From contig NZ_CP009571.1 of assembly GCF_000764535.1 (NCBI RefSeq), positions 248,001 to 312,000 of the forward strand: 64,000 nt of DNA. The letters are read 5' to 3'. This DNA comes from Sphingomonas taxi. GTDB taxonomy: Bacteria; Pseudomonadota; Alphaproteobacteria; Sphingomonadales; Sphingomonadaceae. Shown piece by piece: positions 16,018 to 25,786 of this stretch (within the stretch, counting starts at the first letter, position 1; each line of letters opens with the position of its first letter). The translations under genes and the position numbers were made by a program. Under the pieces are notes generated by a model that made no database searches, had not been told where the DNA came from, and worked only from the letters and a program-made list of their open reading frames with translations.

Positions 16018-16431
16018 CTATTCATCGTAGGACGAGATTTCGATCAGATTGCCGTCCGGGTCTCGCACATAGACCGAATGGATAGGGCCTCTGGCGCCTT
16101 GCTTGACGACCGGTCCCAGTTCGATCTTCACCGCGTTTTCGGAAAGATGCGCCGCCACTTGTTCCGGGGGCATATCGGTCAGAAAGCAGATATCCTGGCT
16201 GCCCACGCAAGGCTGCTTGCCAGTGAACCAACTGTCCTGCGTCGCGTCGATGGGGCGAAGATTGATTTTGTTATGGCCGAAAGCGACGCTGGTGCGGTCT
16301 TCACCGGCGTCCGACCGGGTCTCGAGCCTGGCCATCCCGAGGATGCGGACATACCAGTTCGCGGACACCTCAATGTCGCGAACGTTGAAGACGATGTGAT
16401 CGACGGCGGTAATCTTCAGCATCGCGAGCAT
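16018..16431 (-). CDS. VOC (glyoxalase/bleomycin-resistance) family protein
   Basis: 137 residues. Two beta-alpha-beta-beta-beta halves: VDHIVFNVRDIEVSANWY with metal-ligand His in the first strand, GHNKINLR, then a second half with DICFLTD and IHSVYVRDPDGNLIEIS, where the Glu of LIEIS is the usual second metal ligand. Resembles VOC proteins sometimes labelled 'virulence protein' or fosfomycin/dioxygenase-like, but no substrate can be read. Either of two close ATGs could start it. It stands alone; the sequence downstream carries the inverted repeat at 16687. Confidence 0.85.
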   Translation of the reverse strand: MLAMLKITAVDHIVFNVRDIEVSANWYVRILGMARLETRSDAGEDRTSVAFGHNKINLRPIDATQDSWFTGKQPCVGSQDICFLTDMPPEQVAAHLSENAVKIELGPVVKQGARGPIHSVYVRDPDGNLIEISSYDE

Positions 16432-16748
16432 CGTCCCGTCCTGGTCCCGGACGGTCTGTCATAATTGGCGCGGGATCGACGCGCTATCCCGGGCGGCCAT
16501 CGGTTTCGATATTTCCATGCCGACGGGTTCGTAATGGCAAGATCGATGCCCGCACGTGTTCATCTCGGCGGGCACGAACCGGGTGCAGATAGTAGGTCTG
16601 CACCGGATGGCCGGGTCATTCCCCGCGCAGACGATCTAATGCGAAGTCTGAAACACCGAACCTCGCAGAAAACGGTCGCTTTCGCGTTGGTGTCACGACT
16701 GGACGGTTGTGACACCAATAAGGACATATTCATACAGCTGAGGCGGGC
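16432..16748. other. Intergenic region with hairpin
   Basis: About 320 bases between the VOC gene (upstream side) and the end of the ABC operon. No protein-like frame was found. The notable element is the inverted repeat at 16687-16718. Confidence 0.5.
16687..16718. repeat. Perfect 10-bp inverted repeat
   Basis: TTGGTGTCAC at 16687-16696 and its exact reverse complement GTGACACCAA at 16709-16718, with a 12-base loop. It lies about 30 bases beyond the stop of the ABC permease operon, so it could be that operon's terminator hairpin, though no T-run follows. An operator is the alternative. Confidence 0.5.
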
Positions 16749-18038
16749 TCACATCACCGGTGACGGCTGCCTCCCGCCAGCGGGCGTGACATCCATAAAC
16801 CTTGGGGCGCGGGCGAAGTCTGCGGTGCCGAACGGTCGATCGCGGAAGAGATAGCCATAGTAGAAGGTGCGCAGACGACCATGAAACTCGCGGATGCGGT
16901 CTTGGTAAGCCAGCTGCGCATCGAGGTCCGTGCGCGCAAGGCGGGTCAGCAGCGCCTGCACCCCGACTGACGGCAGCACCCACCCGAACGCGCGTCCTGC
17001 CGCGTCGCGCGCCTCTAGGCCGGCTCGGTACGCGCGCACGCGTCCGGCCACGCTTTCGTCGCCGTTCTGGTGGAAAGCGAGGTACCATTTGTAGTGGAAC
17101 TCGGGTCCGAGCGGGGGTGAATCCGCCCATTCGGGATGATGCGCGTAAAAGCGCCGCATGGTGTCGTCACGCGGGATATCCCAGGCCCGGTTGACTGCCT
17201 CGCGTTGCGCCAACGCAATCTCCGCACCCTGATTGACCGGTATGGCCTGGTTGATCGCGACATTGGCAAGGGTCGGCACCACCAACACCAGCACCAGCCA
17301 CGACGCTGCGAGCGTCGCGGCATTTGCGACCGAACTCCAGCGCAGCCGTCCGACCAGCGCGGCGAGGCCGGTCCAAAAGAGCAAATAGGCGATGATCGAG
17401 AGCAACACGATCAGGATGATAGCGAAACCGACGCCCTCGATAGTAGCTGCGGCCACGAACGGTACCGCCAGGACGGCCCAGAGCAGCGTGAGACGTAGCC
17501 ATGTACGCCTACGCCACAACGCTCGCCCGCCGTTTGGCAGCGCCTCCAGCATCCGCGCGCGGCCTGCCTCGCGCTCGGCGGAGACCAGGTCGTGGAAGAG
17601 CGCGATCACGAACAGGGGCGCAAGAAACACCAGCACGAACGCGAAGTCGAACCGGCCGGGCAGTGCGAGTTCAGGGTTGAAGGTATCGCCATCGTAAACC
17701 TGCGCCTCCAGCCCCAGGGCACGCACCCGCAGGATGTACGGAGACACATCACGCATGCCCAGCGCAGCGAAGGCTAGCGGGGAAGGAGCGTCCCAGGTCG
17801 GATGAAAGCTGTAATAGGCGGCCGAGCCGGAGTCTTTCTCCTTATCCACCCAGGCGGCGATCGGGCCGATGTCCTGGGCCTGCGCGGCGGGAATGGCGGC
17901 GATCGCGGCGCGCTGACGCGCCACCTCCGCCATTCCCGCGACAAGTGCGGCGACGGTCAGTGCTGCGAGCAGTACGAGAGCGATGACGGTCAGCCGTTGC
18001 CGGAGGAGCAGACGGAGTTCATGGGCGAACAGGCTCAT
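16749..18038 (-). CDS. ABC exporter permease, DUF3526 family
   Basis: 429 residues. Topology: one N-terminal transmembrane segment (LLRQRLTVIALVLLAALTVAALVAG), a large extracytoplasmic domain rich in His/Trp/Tyr, then five to six helices with the cytoplasmic ER-rich loop SAEREAGRARMLEALP typical of ABC-2/NosY-type permeases, and a long C-terminal periplasmic tail ending in the RDRPFGTADFA region. DUF3526 permeases work in pairs with one ATPase. Its start overlaps the second permease's stop (ATGA). Substrate unknown; see the divergent TonB receptor. Confidence 0.85.
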   Translation of the reverse strand: MSLFAHELRLLLRQRLTVIALVLLAALTVAALVAGMAEVARQRAAIAAIPAAQAQDIGPIAAWVDKEKDSGSAAYYSFHPTWDAPSPLAFAALGMRDVSPYILRVRALGLEAQVYDGDTFNPELALPGRFDFAFVLVFLAPLFVIALFHDLVSAEREAGRARMLEALPNGGRALWRRRTWLRLTLLWAVLAVPFVAAATIEGVGFAIILIVLLSIIAYLLFWTGLAALVGRLRWSSVANAATLAASWLVLVLVVPTLANVAINQAIPVNQGAEIALAQREAVNRAWDIPRDDTMRRFYAHHPEWADSPPLGPEFHYKWYLAFHQNGDESVAGRVRAYRAGLEARDAAGRAFGWVLPSVGVQALLTRLARTDLDAQLAYQDRIREFHGRLRTFYYGYLFRDRPFGTADFARAPRFMDVTPAGGRQPSPVM

Positions 18039-19474
18039 CGACGGGCTCCTAGCTGGCGGGTAGCGAGCATGAGCAGCGCCGCGGCGACAGCCAGCCAACC
18101 GAGGACGATTAGGAGCGCCGGCACAGCGCCCCTCGCGAGCGTGGCGCCGTCAGGTGCCGCAAAGACGAACGCAGGCATGGCCTGCCAGTTGCCCGCGTCG
18201 ATCCGCTTGCGGCGGTCGGCGCCGGCGTCCTTTGCAGTGTCGTCGGCATAGCTGACCGCATTTGCCTGAAGTCGATTCAGTCGCTGGACGAGCGCATAGC
18301 GATACGCCTCCGCCTGCTCGAGAAAACGACGATGGCCGGCGAAGTCGGTGCCGGCAGCCGCCATCGATAGCGAGCGGATTGCGATGGCAGGGCTGAGCAT
18401 CCCGGCGGCCTCGACCAGCGCGTTCTGACTTTCTTGCGCGGCGTAGCTTTGCCCGGCGTAGCGTTCGAACAGATCGGAACTCAGCCGCTCGCCTTCCAGG
18501 CCCAGCAAGCCCTTGTAGTTCACCGGCAGGTCCTCGACCCGGCTTACGCCATAGCGCGCGAGCACTTGCGCCTTGAACGCGGCGAAATGCGGGTCGTCTG
18601 GGTTATGGCTGTCGCCCATCGCTCGCAGGTCCCGTGCAATTGCCACGTCAGTCTGGAGACGATTCTGGAGCGGCACGACCGCGCTCGCGACATCAGGGGC
18701 AACGCGCGGCAACAGCACTACGGCGACCGCCCACAGCGCCACCAGCGCAAGCAACGCATCGCGGCTGCGCCGGACCACCGCGGAGACGAGCAGGATCGCG
18801 ACGACCCATAACGTGAGCCATGCAAGATAGCCGAGTGCGATGACCAGCATCGGCAAGGCCAGCGCATCCGGCTGTCCCGCGATCAACACGAAACCGATCA
18901 TCGCCGGCAAGCCGGCCAGCAAGGCCACCGTGCCGAGTGCAAGCAGCTTGCCGCGCACGACCTGCCCGCGAGAGACGCCTTGCAACATAAGCAGGCGGAG
19001 CGTGCCGCGCTCCGTTTCCCGTGCGAGCCCACCATAGCCAAGAAAGATCAAGAGCAGTGGCGCGACCACTTGCAGCACGAAGGCGGGGGTGAGCTGGCCG
19101 AAGCGCACCAGAAGCGAGCTTTGCCGCACGTCGCCGAAGTTGGCGGTATTCTGGCGATGCCCCTCCAGGAACATGCTGTTGCCCGTGAAGGCGTCGACAC
19201 CGGGATCAAAGGCGGCGAGGGCACCCAGCGGACGGAAGATAAAATGGCCGTAATGCACCATGCGGTGCGGATGGCGGTCAGGCTGGGCGTCGAACGCCTG
19301 CTCGGCAACTGCCGCATGACGGGCGCGAAGCTCGGCAATGCCGCGCTGGTGCGACCAACTGCTCAGCACCGCCACCAAGGTCAGCAGCACCAGCAGTATA
19401 AGGGCGATGACCGCAACCCGGTTGCGCGCCATCAGGCGCAGCTCGTCGCGGGCGATCAGACGGGCGGCGCTCAT
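18035..19474 (-). CDS. ABC exporter permease, DUF3526 family (second subunit)
   Basis: 479 residues, same architecture as the downstream permease: N-terminal helix (RVAVIALILLVLLTLVAVLSS), a large periplasmic loop with HPHRMVHYGHFIFRPLGAL and AFDPGVDAFTG, the cytoplasmic loop LARETERGTLRLLMLQGVSRGQVV, and a last helix pair ending ARQLGARR. The two permeases are clearly homologous, so the pair arose by duplication. It overlaps both neighbours by four bases, so ATPase and permeases are made from one coupled transcript. Confidence 0.87.
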   Translation of the reverse strand: MSAARLIARDELRLMARNRVAVIALILLVLLTLVAVLSSWSHQRGIAELRARHAAVAEQAFDAQPDRHPHRMVHYGHFIFRPLGALAAFDPGVDAFTGNSMFLEGHRQNTANFGDVRQSSLLVRFGQLTPAFVLQVVAPLLLIFLGYGGLARETERGTLRLLMLQGVSRGQVVRGKLLALGTVALLAGLPAMIGFVLIAGQPDALALPMLVIALGYLAWLTLWVVAILLVSAVVRRSRDALLALVALWAVAVVLLPRVAPDVASAVVPLQNRLQTDVAIARDLRAMGDSHNPDDPHFAAFKAQVLARYGVSRVEDLPVNYKGLLGLEGERLSSDLFERYAGQSYAAQESQNALVEAAGMLSPAIAIRSLSMAAAGTDFAGHRRFLEQAEAYRYALVQRLNRLQANAVSYADDTAKDAGADRRKRIDAGNWQAMPAFVFAAPDGATLARGAVPALLIVLGWLAVAAALLMLATRQLGARR

Positions 19475-20208
19475 GCCGCAATCGCCGCGGTGCCGGTCTG
19501 GAAGCGCGCGTGAAGCGCACGCACGTCGAAGCGCTCGGGACCGCTTGCCGCAATGTCGTCCACCACCCGACCGCCCTCAAGGAACGCGATCCGATCCGCG
19601 ACGTCAGCCGCGGACAGCAGGTCGTGAGTCACCATCAGCACCGCCGTGCCGCGATCACGAACCGCCGTGACCAGCGCGTTGAAGTCGGCGGTGGCGCGAG
19701 GGTCGAGGCCGGACGTCGGCTCGTCGAGCAGCAGAACCGGCACCTGCCGAAGGAGTGCGACCGCGATCGCCACCTTCTGCCGCATACCCTTGGAGAAACC
19801 ACCTAGCCGCTGGTCCCAGGCGCGCTCCTGGAGGCCCGCTGCGGCAAGGGCGTCGGTGATAGCGGCACGTGCCTGCCGCTCGCCTGAAAGGGCTAGCAGA
19901 TAGTCGGCGTTTTCGACCGCACTCAGATGCTCGTAGAGTGCTACATTCTCGGGCAGATAGGCGATCTGCCGGCGCGCACCGTCCGGGTCCACAGCGGGAT
20001 CGATCCCGCACACCGAAACCTCGCCGCCGCCTGTTTTTGCGAAACCGAGCAACACGGAAAGGGTCGTGGACTTTCCTGCGCCGTTCCCACCCAGCAGCGC
20101 AGTGACGCTGCCGCTCCTGATGGAGAGTGACAGACCGTCGAGGACGCGGTGATCGCCGTAAAACAATGTCACGTCGTGGAGGCGGATGGGTTCGGCTCGA
20201 TCAGTCAT
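19471..20208 (-). CDS. ABC transporter ATP-binding protein
   Basis: 245 residues. Walker A LGGNGAGKSTT, Q-loop in IAYLPENVALYEHLS, signature LGGFSKGMRQK, Walker B PVLLLDEPTSGLDP, H-switch VTHD. Resembles NosF/CcmA-type ATPases that serve ABC-2 exporters. It heads the three-gene operon and is divergent from the TonB receptor across a 100-base gap, so both transcription units probably share a regulatory region. The direction of transport is inferred from the ABC-2 type, not shown. Confidence 0.94.
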   Translation of the reverse strand: MTDRAEPIRLHDVTLFYGDHRVLDGLSLSIRSGSVTALLGGNGAGKSTTLSVLLGFAKTGGGEVSVCGIDPAVDPDGARRQIAYLPENVALYEHLSAVENADYLLALSGERQARAAITDALAAAGLQERAWDQRLGGFSKGMRQKVAIAVALLRQVPVLLLDEPTSGLDPRATADFNALVTAVRDRGTAVLMVTHDLLSAADVADRIAFLEGGRVVDDIAASGPERFDVRALHARFQTGTAAIAA

Positions 20209-20307
20209 GCCCCTAACTTGCCAACCTTCATGATACAGTGCAACATATCATTGATAGAAACCATCGGTTGCGGACATGCAGCCTTAGGGTTCGGAAGGGG
20301 AATACAA

Positions 20308-22953
20308 GTGACACGCACGGTTCCGCGGCTCGCCGCGACCGCAATGATCGCGGCGCTTACGGCCGCACCGGCGATGGCGCAGACGACGCCGGCGGAGACG
20401 GCCGATACAGAGCCGACCGAGCCAACCGAGCCAACCGATACGACGGAGAACGAAATAATCGTGACCGGCAGCCGCTTCGGCGGGCGCACCGCGACCGGTT
20501 CCGCAACACCGGTGGACGCGATCAGCCGTGAGCAGCTTCAGCAGAGCGGGCGCGTCGACCTGATCCAGCAGCTCAAGGTCGAGGTGCCAAGCTTCAACAC
20601 GCCGCGTCCGCTCGGGTCAGGGGTCGGCGATTATCTGCAACCACCATCGCTGCGCGGCTTGGGTCCAGGTGAGGTGCTCGTGCTGGTGAACGGGAAGCGA
20701 CGGCACACCTCGTCCGATCTGAACGCCTCGAACGGGGTCGGTCGCGGCGACGTGTCGGTCGATTTCAACGCGATTCCCTCCTTTGCGCTCGACCGCGCGG
20801 AGGTGCTTCGCGACGGTGCGTCGGCGCAATACGGCTCCGATGCGATCTCGGGCGTTATCAATCTCATCCTCGACCGGTCGGTGGGCACGCGCGCGCAGGT
20901 CACGGGCGGCATCACCACGGCAGGCGACGGCGCCTATGGTGAGGCGAGCGTTTCGTCGGGTATTCGCGTCGGAGACGGCGGCGCCTTTCGGCTGACCGCG
21001 TCGATCCAGAAGGCCGAAGGCACAAACCGCTCCCGCCCCGACACCCGCCAGCAGTATTTCGGTACCAATGCGGCCGGTCGGCCGGTTGCGATCTCCGGCA
21101 ACTACGGCTCCGGCACTGGGCTGACGCCCGGCAACGGCACGCTCGATCCGCGCGAAGCGACGATCGACCGCAACGTGTTCCGGTTCGGCGACCAGCCGAG
21201 CACCAACAAACAGGTGTTCGTCAACTTCGTCACGACAGCCGCACCGAACGTCGAGGTGTACAGCTTCGGCGGCTACAGCCGCCTCGACGGGGATATCGAG
21301 TATTTCTTCCGCCGCGCCGGGCAGAACGAAACGCTGCGCGCGTTCGACCCTGATGGATATCGGCCGGTGCTGGACTCTCAGTTAGAGAATTTTTCGGTGG
21401 CGGCCGGCATTCGCGGCACCGAGCTTGCCGGGTTCGGGTGGGACCTGTCGAGCAGTTACGGCGTCAATACGCAGGACCTTTTCTACGACAACAGCGTCAA
21501 CGTGACGCTGGGCACGGCTTCGCCGCGCCGCTTTTACCGGCTCGGTTCAGATTTCTATCAGTGGACCAGTAACCTGGATCTGACCCGCGCCATTCCGCTG
21601 GGCGACGACGCTCCGCTCAACGTCGCCGTGGGAACAGAATATCGCGAGGAGACCTATCGCCTCTTCTCGGGCGACATCGACGGTTTCCGTGACGGCGGAG
21701 TGCGCATCATCGATGGGCCTGCGGCAGGCGCGATAGGACCGATCGGCGCCCAACCCGGACCAAGCGCCGGCCCTGACGATCGTGCCAGCATCGGGCGACG
21801 AAGCTGGGCAGTTTATGGCGAACTCGAGAAAACCCTGTTCAACCGGCTGCTCCTCGAAGGCGCGGTGCGATATGAAAGCTATTCGGATTTCGGCGACACC
21901 ACCAACTACAAGGTCGCTGGTCGGCTGGCGCTGTTCGGCGGCCTTGCGATGCGCGGCTCCTATAACACGGCGTTCCGCGCGCCCGCGCTGGCGCAGCAAG
22001 GCTATAATGCCTCGAACACCCTGATCCTGAACGGTGCACAGGCGATTGTGCGGGTCGCGGCCGTGAACAGCCCTGCCGCCCGTCTGGTTGGTGCGACCGA
22101 TCTCCGGCCCGAGCGGTCGGACAACCTTTCAGCAGGGCTGGTGTTCGAGAGCCGCGGGATAACCGCGACTTTGGACGCCTATCAGATCAAGCTCCGCGAT
22201 CGCATCGCGATTTCCTCGACCTTCCAGGATACGCGCCTGACCAACTTCCTTGTCAGTCGCGGCGCCGGCAACTTCAGCGCGATTTCGTACATCACCAACG
22301 CGGTCGACACCGACACCAAGGGCATCGATCTCGTGGTCAACGCGCGCCACCGCTTTGACGATGGCAGCCTGTTCACCGGCACGTTGGCGGGAAATTATAC
22401 CAAGACAGAGTTCGACCGGATCGCCGGTACGCCTGCGCCGCTCGCCGCGCTCGGGATCACGACGCCGTTGTTCGACCTGACGCAACAGCTGCGATTCTCA
22501 GACAGTCTGCCGCGCACCAAGGTGACGCTGGATCTTAACTACACGCGAGGGCTGGTGACGCTATCGCTCACCAACACCCGCTACGGCGAAGTGGCGACGG
22601 TGGCGCTGACAAACGTGACGATTACGCGTGCTGACATTCTGACGCCGGGCTATCAGACGAGGCGGGTCGCGGCAGCGGCCAATCCGGCCAACATCGACAT
22701 CATTCAGGAATTCGGGGCCAAGGTGCTGACCGATGTGGAACTGTCGTGGCAGGCGACGCGTGCGTTGCGCCTAAGTGCCGGCGCGCAGAACCTGTTTGAT
22801 GTCTACCCGGACGAGAACATCGCCTCGACGGTCGCGAGCGTCACAGCCGGTACGAACGGCGCCGACAATGCGGGTACGCAACCGTATAACGCGATTTCGC
22901 CGTTCGGCTTCAATGGCCGAACCGTCTTCGTGCGAGCAGGCGTAAGCTTCTAG
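20308..22953 (+). CDS. TonB-dependent receptor
   Basis: 881 residues from a GTG start preceded by GAAGGGG; signal peptide VTRTVPRLAATAMIAALTAA..AMA. After a Thr/Glu/Pro-repeat linker (EPTEPTEPTD) comes a TonB-box-like EIIVTGS, then the plug (LRGLGPGEVLVLVNGKRR, AEVLRDGASAQYGSDAISGVINLI) and a 22-strand-type barrel ending in aromatic-F (RAGVSF). Plug wording GKRRHTSSDLN and barrel length place it with iron/complex-type sphingomonad receptors rather than siderophore ones. Ligand unknown. It faces the ABC exporter operon. Confidence 0.93.
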   Translation: MTRTVPRLAATAMIAALTAAPAMAQTTPAETADTEPTEPTEPTDTTENEIIVTGSRFGGRTATGSATPVDAISREQLQQSGRVDLIQQLKVEVPSFNTPRPLGSGVGDYLQPPSLRGLGPGEVLVLVNGKRRHTSSDLNASNGVGRGDVSVDFNAIPSFALDRAEVLRDGASAQYGSDAISGVINLILDRSVGTRAQVTGGITTAGDGAYGEASVSSGIRVGDGGAFRLTASIQKAEGTNRSRPDTRQQYFGTNAAGRPVAISGNYGSGTGLTPGNGTLDPREATIDRNVFRFGDQPSTNKQVFVNFVTTAAPNVEVYSFGGYSRLDGDIEYFFRRAGQNETLRAFDPDGYRPVLDSQLENFSVAAGIRGTELAGFGWDLSSSYGVNTQDLFYDNSVNVTLGTASPRRFYRLGSDFYQWTSNLDLTRAIPLGDDAPLNVAVGTEYREETYRLFSGDIDGFRDGGVRIIDGPAAGAIGPIGAQPGPSAGPDDRASIGRRSWAVYGELEKTLFNRLLLEGAVRYESYSDFGDTTNYKVAGRLALFGGLAMRGSYNTAFRAPALAQQGYNASNTLILNGAQAIVRVAAVNSPAARLVGATDLRPERSDNLSAGLVFESRGITATLDAYQIKLRDRIAISSTFQDTRLTNFLVSRGAGNFSAISYITNAVDTDTKGIDLVVNARHRFDDGSLFTGTLAGNYTKTEFDRIAGTPAPLAALGITTPLFDLTQQLRFSDSLPRTKVTLDLNYTRGLVTLSLTNTRYGEVATVALTNVTITRADILTPGYQTRRVAAAANPANIDIIQEFGAKVLTDVELSWQATRALRLSAGAQNLFDVYPDENIASTVASVTAGTNGADNAGTQPYNAISPFGFNGRTVFVRAGVSF

Positions 22954-23043
22954 GATTCATCGGCCCATACGGTGGTGGAAGCAGGGCGGAATGTCCAAGT
23001 GACACGACCTGCCGGCAACGGTAGGTCGCTCTCCGTGCAGACC

Positions 23044-23445
23044 ATGCGGCATCTCCTCGCGCAACGCCAGCTTGCCGTGCTGCTTTGCGCGGCGACGCTG
23101 CTGCTGAAGCTGCTGGTCCCCACCGGTTATATGATCGACAGCGATCATGGCCGTATGACCATCACCATCTGTTCGGGCACCGCGCCGCGCACGATGACGA
23201 TGGCCATGCCGGGGATGCACGGTGCCATGACCGGCCACGGCAAGTCGAAGGATCATAGCAAGGCGGAGATGCCTTGCGCCTTCTCGGGCCTGTCGGCCGC
23301 GATGCTGGGGTCGATCGATCCCGTCCAGCTCGCGGCACTGATCGTCTTCATCCTTGCCCTCGGCCTGATCGCGACCGTCCCGCGGGTATTCTCACGTCCG
23401 ACCTATCTACGGCCTCCGCTGCGAGGACCACCGGCCTACCTTTGA
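23044..23445 (+). CDS. DUF2946-like membrane protein
   Basis: 133 residues. N-terminal helix (LAVLLCAATLLLKLLVPTGYM), a short Met/His-rich periplasmic stretch (MTMAMPGMHGAMTGHGK), an invariant-looking CAFSGL, then a second helix (LAALIVFILALGLIATV). Met and His richness plus CAF fits DUF2946, a family often found next to TonB receptors and PepSY proteins and suspected of copper or iron handling. Start at ATG 23044. It lies 80 bases upstream of the siderophore-type receptor, matching the usual DUF2946–TonB–PepSY cassette. Confidence 0.75.
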   Translation: MRHLLAQRQLAVLLCAATLLLKLLVPTGYMIDSDHGRMTITICSGTAPRTMTMAMPGMHGAMTGHGKSKDHSKAEMPCAFSGLSAAMLGSIDPVQLAALIVFILALGLIATVPRVFSRPTYLRPPLRGPPAYL

Positions 23446-23528
23446 CCTGTCATCCCGCACCGCTTCATCCGGCGCGACCATGAACTGCGGCCCGCGCCCC
23501 CGGCGTCAGGCCGGTCAAAGGTATTACC

Positions 23529-25742
23529 ATGATCCGAACACATCTTCTGGCGGGCGCGGCTGCGCCCTGCCTGCTGCTGGCCGTCCCGGCCGCGGCACAA
23601 ATCCGCGACACCGCCGATGACCGCACCGATGTGACGATCGTCGTCACCGGCCAGCGCGATCCGCTGAAACTGGACGATCAGGCGCAGGCGGGCAGCCGGC
23701 TCGGACTGTCGATCCGCGAGACGCCGGCGAGCGTCGAGGTGCTGACGCAGGACGATCTCCAGGTTCGCGGCCTGCGCACCGCGCGCGAGACGTTCAACGA
23801 CGTGGTGGGGGCGATCGCCGGTAACGTGCCGGGCAACCCCGCCGTCGTCTCCTTACGCGGTTTCGCCGGCAACACCGTATCGATCCTTCAGGACGGCGTG
23901 CGGGTGTCGGCATCGACCGTTGTCCAACGCGACAGCAACAACTGGCACTATGATCGGGTCGAGGTGCTGAAAGGACCGGCCTCGGTTCTCTATGGCGAGG
24001 GCGCGCTGGCCGGGGTCATCAACAAGCTGACGCGCAAGCCGGTGCTGGGCGAACGCCACCTCGATACGCTGCTGTCGGTCGGGAGTTTCGACACGGTGTT
24101 CGCAGCCGGCGGGGTCAACCTGGCGATATCGTCCGAACTCGCGGTGCGGGCGGATGCCAGTTACGAGCGATCGGACAGTCTCTACGACGTCGATAACAAC
24201 GATACCTTCTCGGCCGGGCTGACAGCCAGCGCGCTATGGAAAGCGAGTGATCGCCTCTCGCTGCTCGTCGCGGTCGATCACTTCGAGGATCGCTACGACG
24301 CCACCTATCAGGGTCTGCCCCTGATCCCCGGTCAATATGCGTTGCGCCCGACCGACGCTGTGACAAGCGCGATCGGCCTGGTCGCCGATCGCGCGCTGCG
24401 TCGCCGCAACTACAATCCCCAAGGCGCCTATTCCGGTGCCGACGAGACGACGGTGCGCGCGCGGCTCGACTGGGCGATCGGCAGCGGGTGGACTTTCGCG
24501 CTCGACCTGACCGGTTACACCGCGAAGCGTGCGTTTCTGCTCGCCGACAGCCAGACCTTCGTTGCGCCCACCGGGGCATTCCCGAATGGCAGCTTCCGCC
24601 AGACCTATCAGGATTTCCGGCACGATCACCAATTCTGGAACGCGCGCGGGGTGATCGGCGATGACAGCCGGATCGCGGGCCTGCGCAACCGCTCCAGCCT
24701 CGGCATCGAACATAATGACACCGATTTCGTCAGCCTGCGCCAGACGGCCGCCACCTCGGCCCTCCCGGCAGTGAATGTCCGCAACCCGGCCATGGTGCCG
24801 CTGCCCACTGGAACGGCGATCTTCACTGCCGGCAATGTCACCTTCGACTCCAAGCTGAAGCAGACCTCCGTCTTTGCAGAGGATGCGCTGAACCTGACGC
24901 CCAAATGGCTGCTGGTCGGCGGGGTGCGCTGGGACCATTTGGAGCTGGACCGGGCGACGATCCAAAATGTGGGCGGCGCGATCGACCGCAACAGCCCGAC
25001 CTTCAACCCTGTGTCTTGGCGGGCAGGCTCGACCTGGGACGTGACACCGGGCCTGACGCTCTACGCGCAATATACGACCGCGGTATCGCCGGTGTCCTCG
25101 ACCCTGCTGGCCTCGATCGCGAACAGCCGGTTCCGGCTGACCAAGGGCCGCGCCTACGAGGCCGGGTTCAAGGCGAGTGCATGGGGCGGCCGGGCGAGCG
25201 TCACCGGCGCGGCTTACCGGATCGAACAGAAGGACATCCTGACGCGCGATCCGACCAACCCGGCGCTGGCCGTCCAAGGCGGGCGGCAATCCTCGCAAGG
25301 TGTCGAACTGTCCGGCGTCGTTACCCCTGTGAAGGCGCTGCGCCTGTCGGGCGGCGTGTCCTACACCGACGCGCAATATGACGAGCTGTCCGAACTGGTG
25401 AGTGGCGTCCGGATCGATCGTAGCGGCAACCGCCCGATCAATGTTCCCTCGACCACGGTCAACGCCTCGGCGCTTTACACGGTCGCCGACAAGGTGACGG
25501 TGGGTGGCTTCCTGCGGCACGCCAGCGCCTTCTACACCGACACCGCCAACACCATCCGGGTCGCCGGGCATACCGTCCTGGATGCCAGCCTGTCGTTCCC
25601 GGTCAGCCGCCAGGCGACCCTGATGCTGCGCGGCCGGAACCTGACAGACGCCTTCTATGGCGAATATTCCGGCTATCCGACCACCAACGTCTATATCGGC
25701 GCGCCACGATCGTTCGAGGTAGCGCTGGCGACGCGGTTCTGA
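23529..25742 (+). CDS. TonB-dependent siderophore-type receptor
   Basis: 737 residues. Signal peptide MIRTHLLAGAAAPCLLLAVPAAA, a TonB-box-like TIVVTGQ, plug (SIRETPASVEVLTQDDL, VSLRGFAGNTVSILQDGVR, DRVEVLKGPASVLYGEGALAGVINKL) and a barrel ending RSFEVALATRF. The plug segment with PASV and GPASVLYG is typical of ferri-siderophore receptors (FhuA/FhuE-like class). With DUF2946 upstream and the start of a PepSY gene immediately downstream, this is the sphingomonad cassette for metal-complex uptake; the ferric-reductase-like PepSY partner is broken here. Confidence 0.93.
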   Translation: MIRTHLLAGAAAPCLLLAVPAAAQIRDTADDRTDVTIVVTGQRDPLKLDDQAQAGSRLGLSIRETPASVEVLTQDDLQVRGLRTARETFNDVVGAIAGNVPGNPAVVSLRGFAGNTVSILQDGVRVSASTVVQRDSNNWHYDRVEVLKGPASVLYGEGALAGVINKLTRKPVLGERHLDTLLSVGSFDTVFAAGGVNLAISSELAVRADASYERSDSLYDVDNNDTFSAGLTASALWKASDRLSLLVAVDHFEDRYDATYQGLPLIPGQYALRPTDAVTSAIGLVADRALRRRNYNPQGAYSGADETTVRARLDWAIGSGWTFALDLTGYTAKRAFLLADSQTFVAPTGAFPNGSFRQTYQDFRHDHQFWNARGVIGDDSRIAGLRNRSSLGIEHNDTDFVSLRQTAATSALPAVNVRNPAMVPLPTGTAIFTAGNVTFDSKLKQTSVFAEDALNLTPKWLLVGGVRWDHLELDRATIQNVGGAIDRNSPTFNPVSWRAGSTWDVTPGLTLYAQYTTAVSPVSSTLLASIANSRFRLTKGRAYEAGFKASAWGGRASVTGAAYRIEQKDILTRDPTNPALAVQGGRQSSQGVELSGVVTPVKALRLSGGVSYTDAQYDELSELVSGVRIDRSGNRPINVPSTTVNASALYTVADKVTVGGFLRHASAFYTDTANTIRVAGHTVLDASLSFPVSRQATLMLRGRNLTDAFYGEYSGYPTTNVYIGAPRSFEVALATRF

Positions 25743-25786
25743 CGACCGCGCGCCGCCGATCGGCAGCATCACATGCGCGCATCCTC

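Noticed and set aside
24234..25772. 512-residue minus-strand frame
   Set aside because: Antisense of the siderophore-type receptor; Arg/His/Asp-rich with no hydrophobic core.
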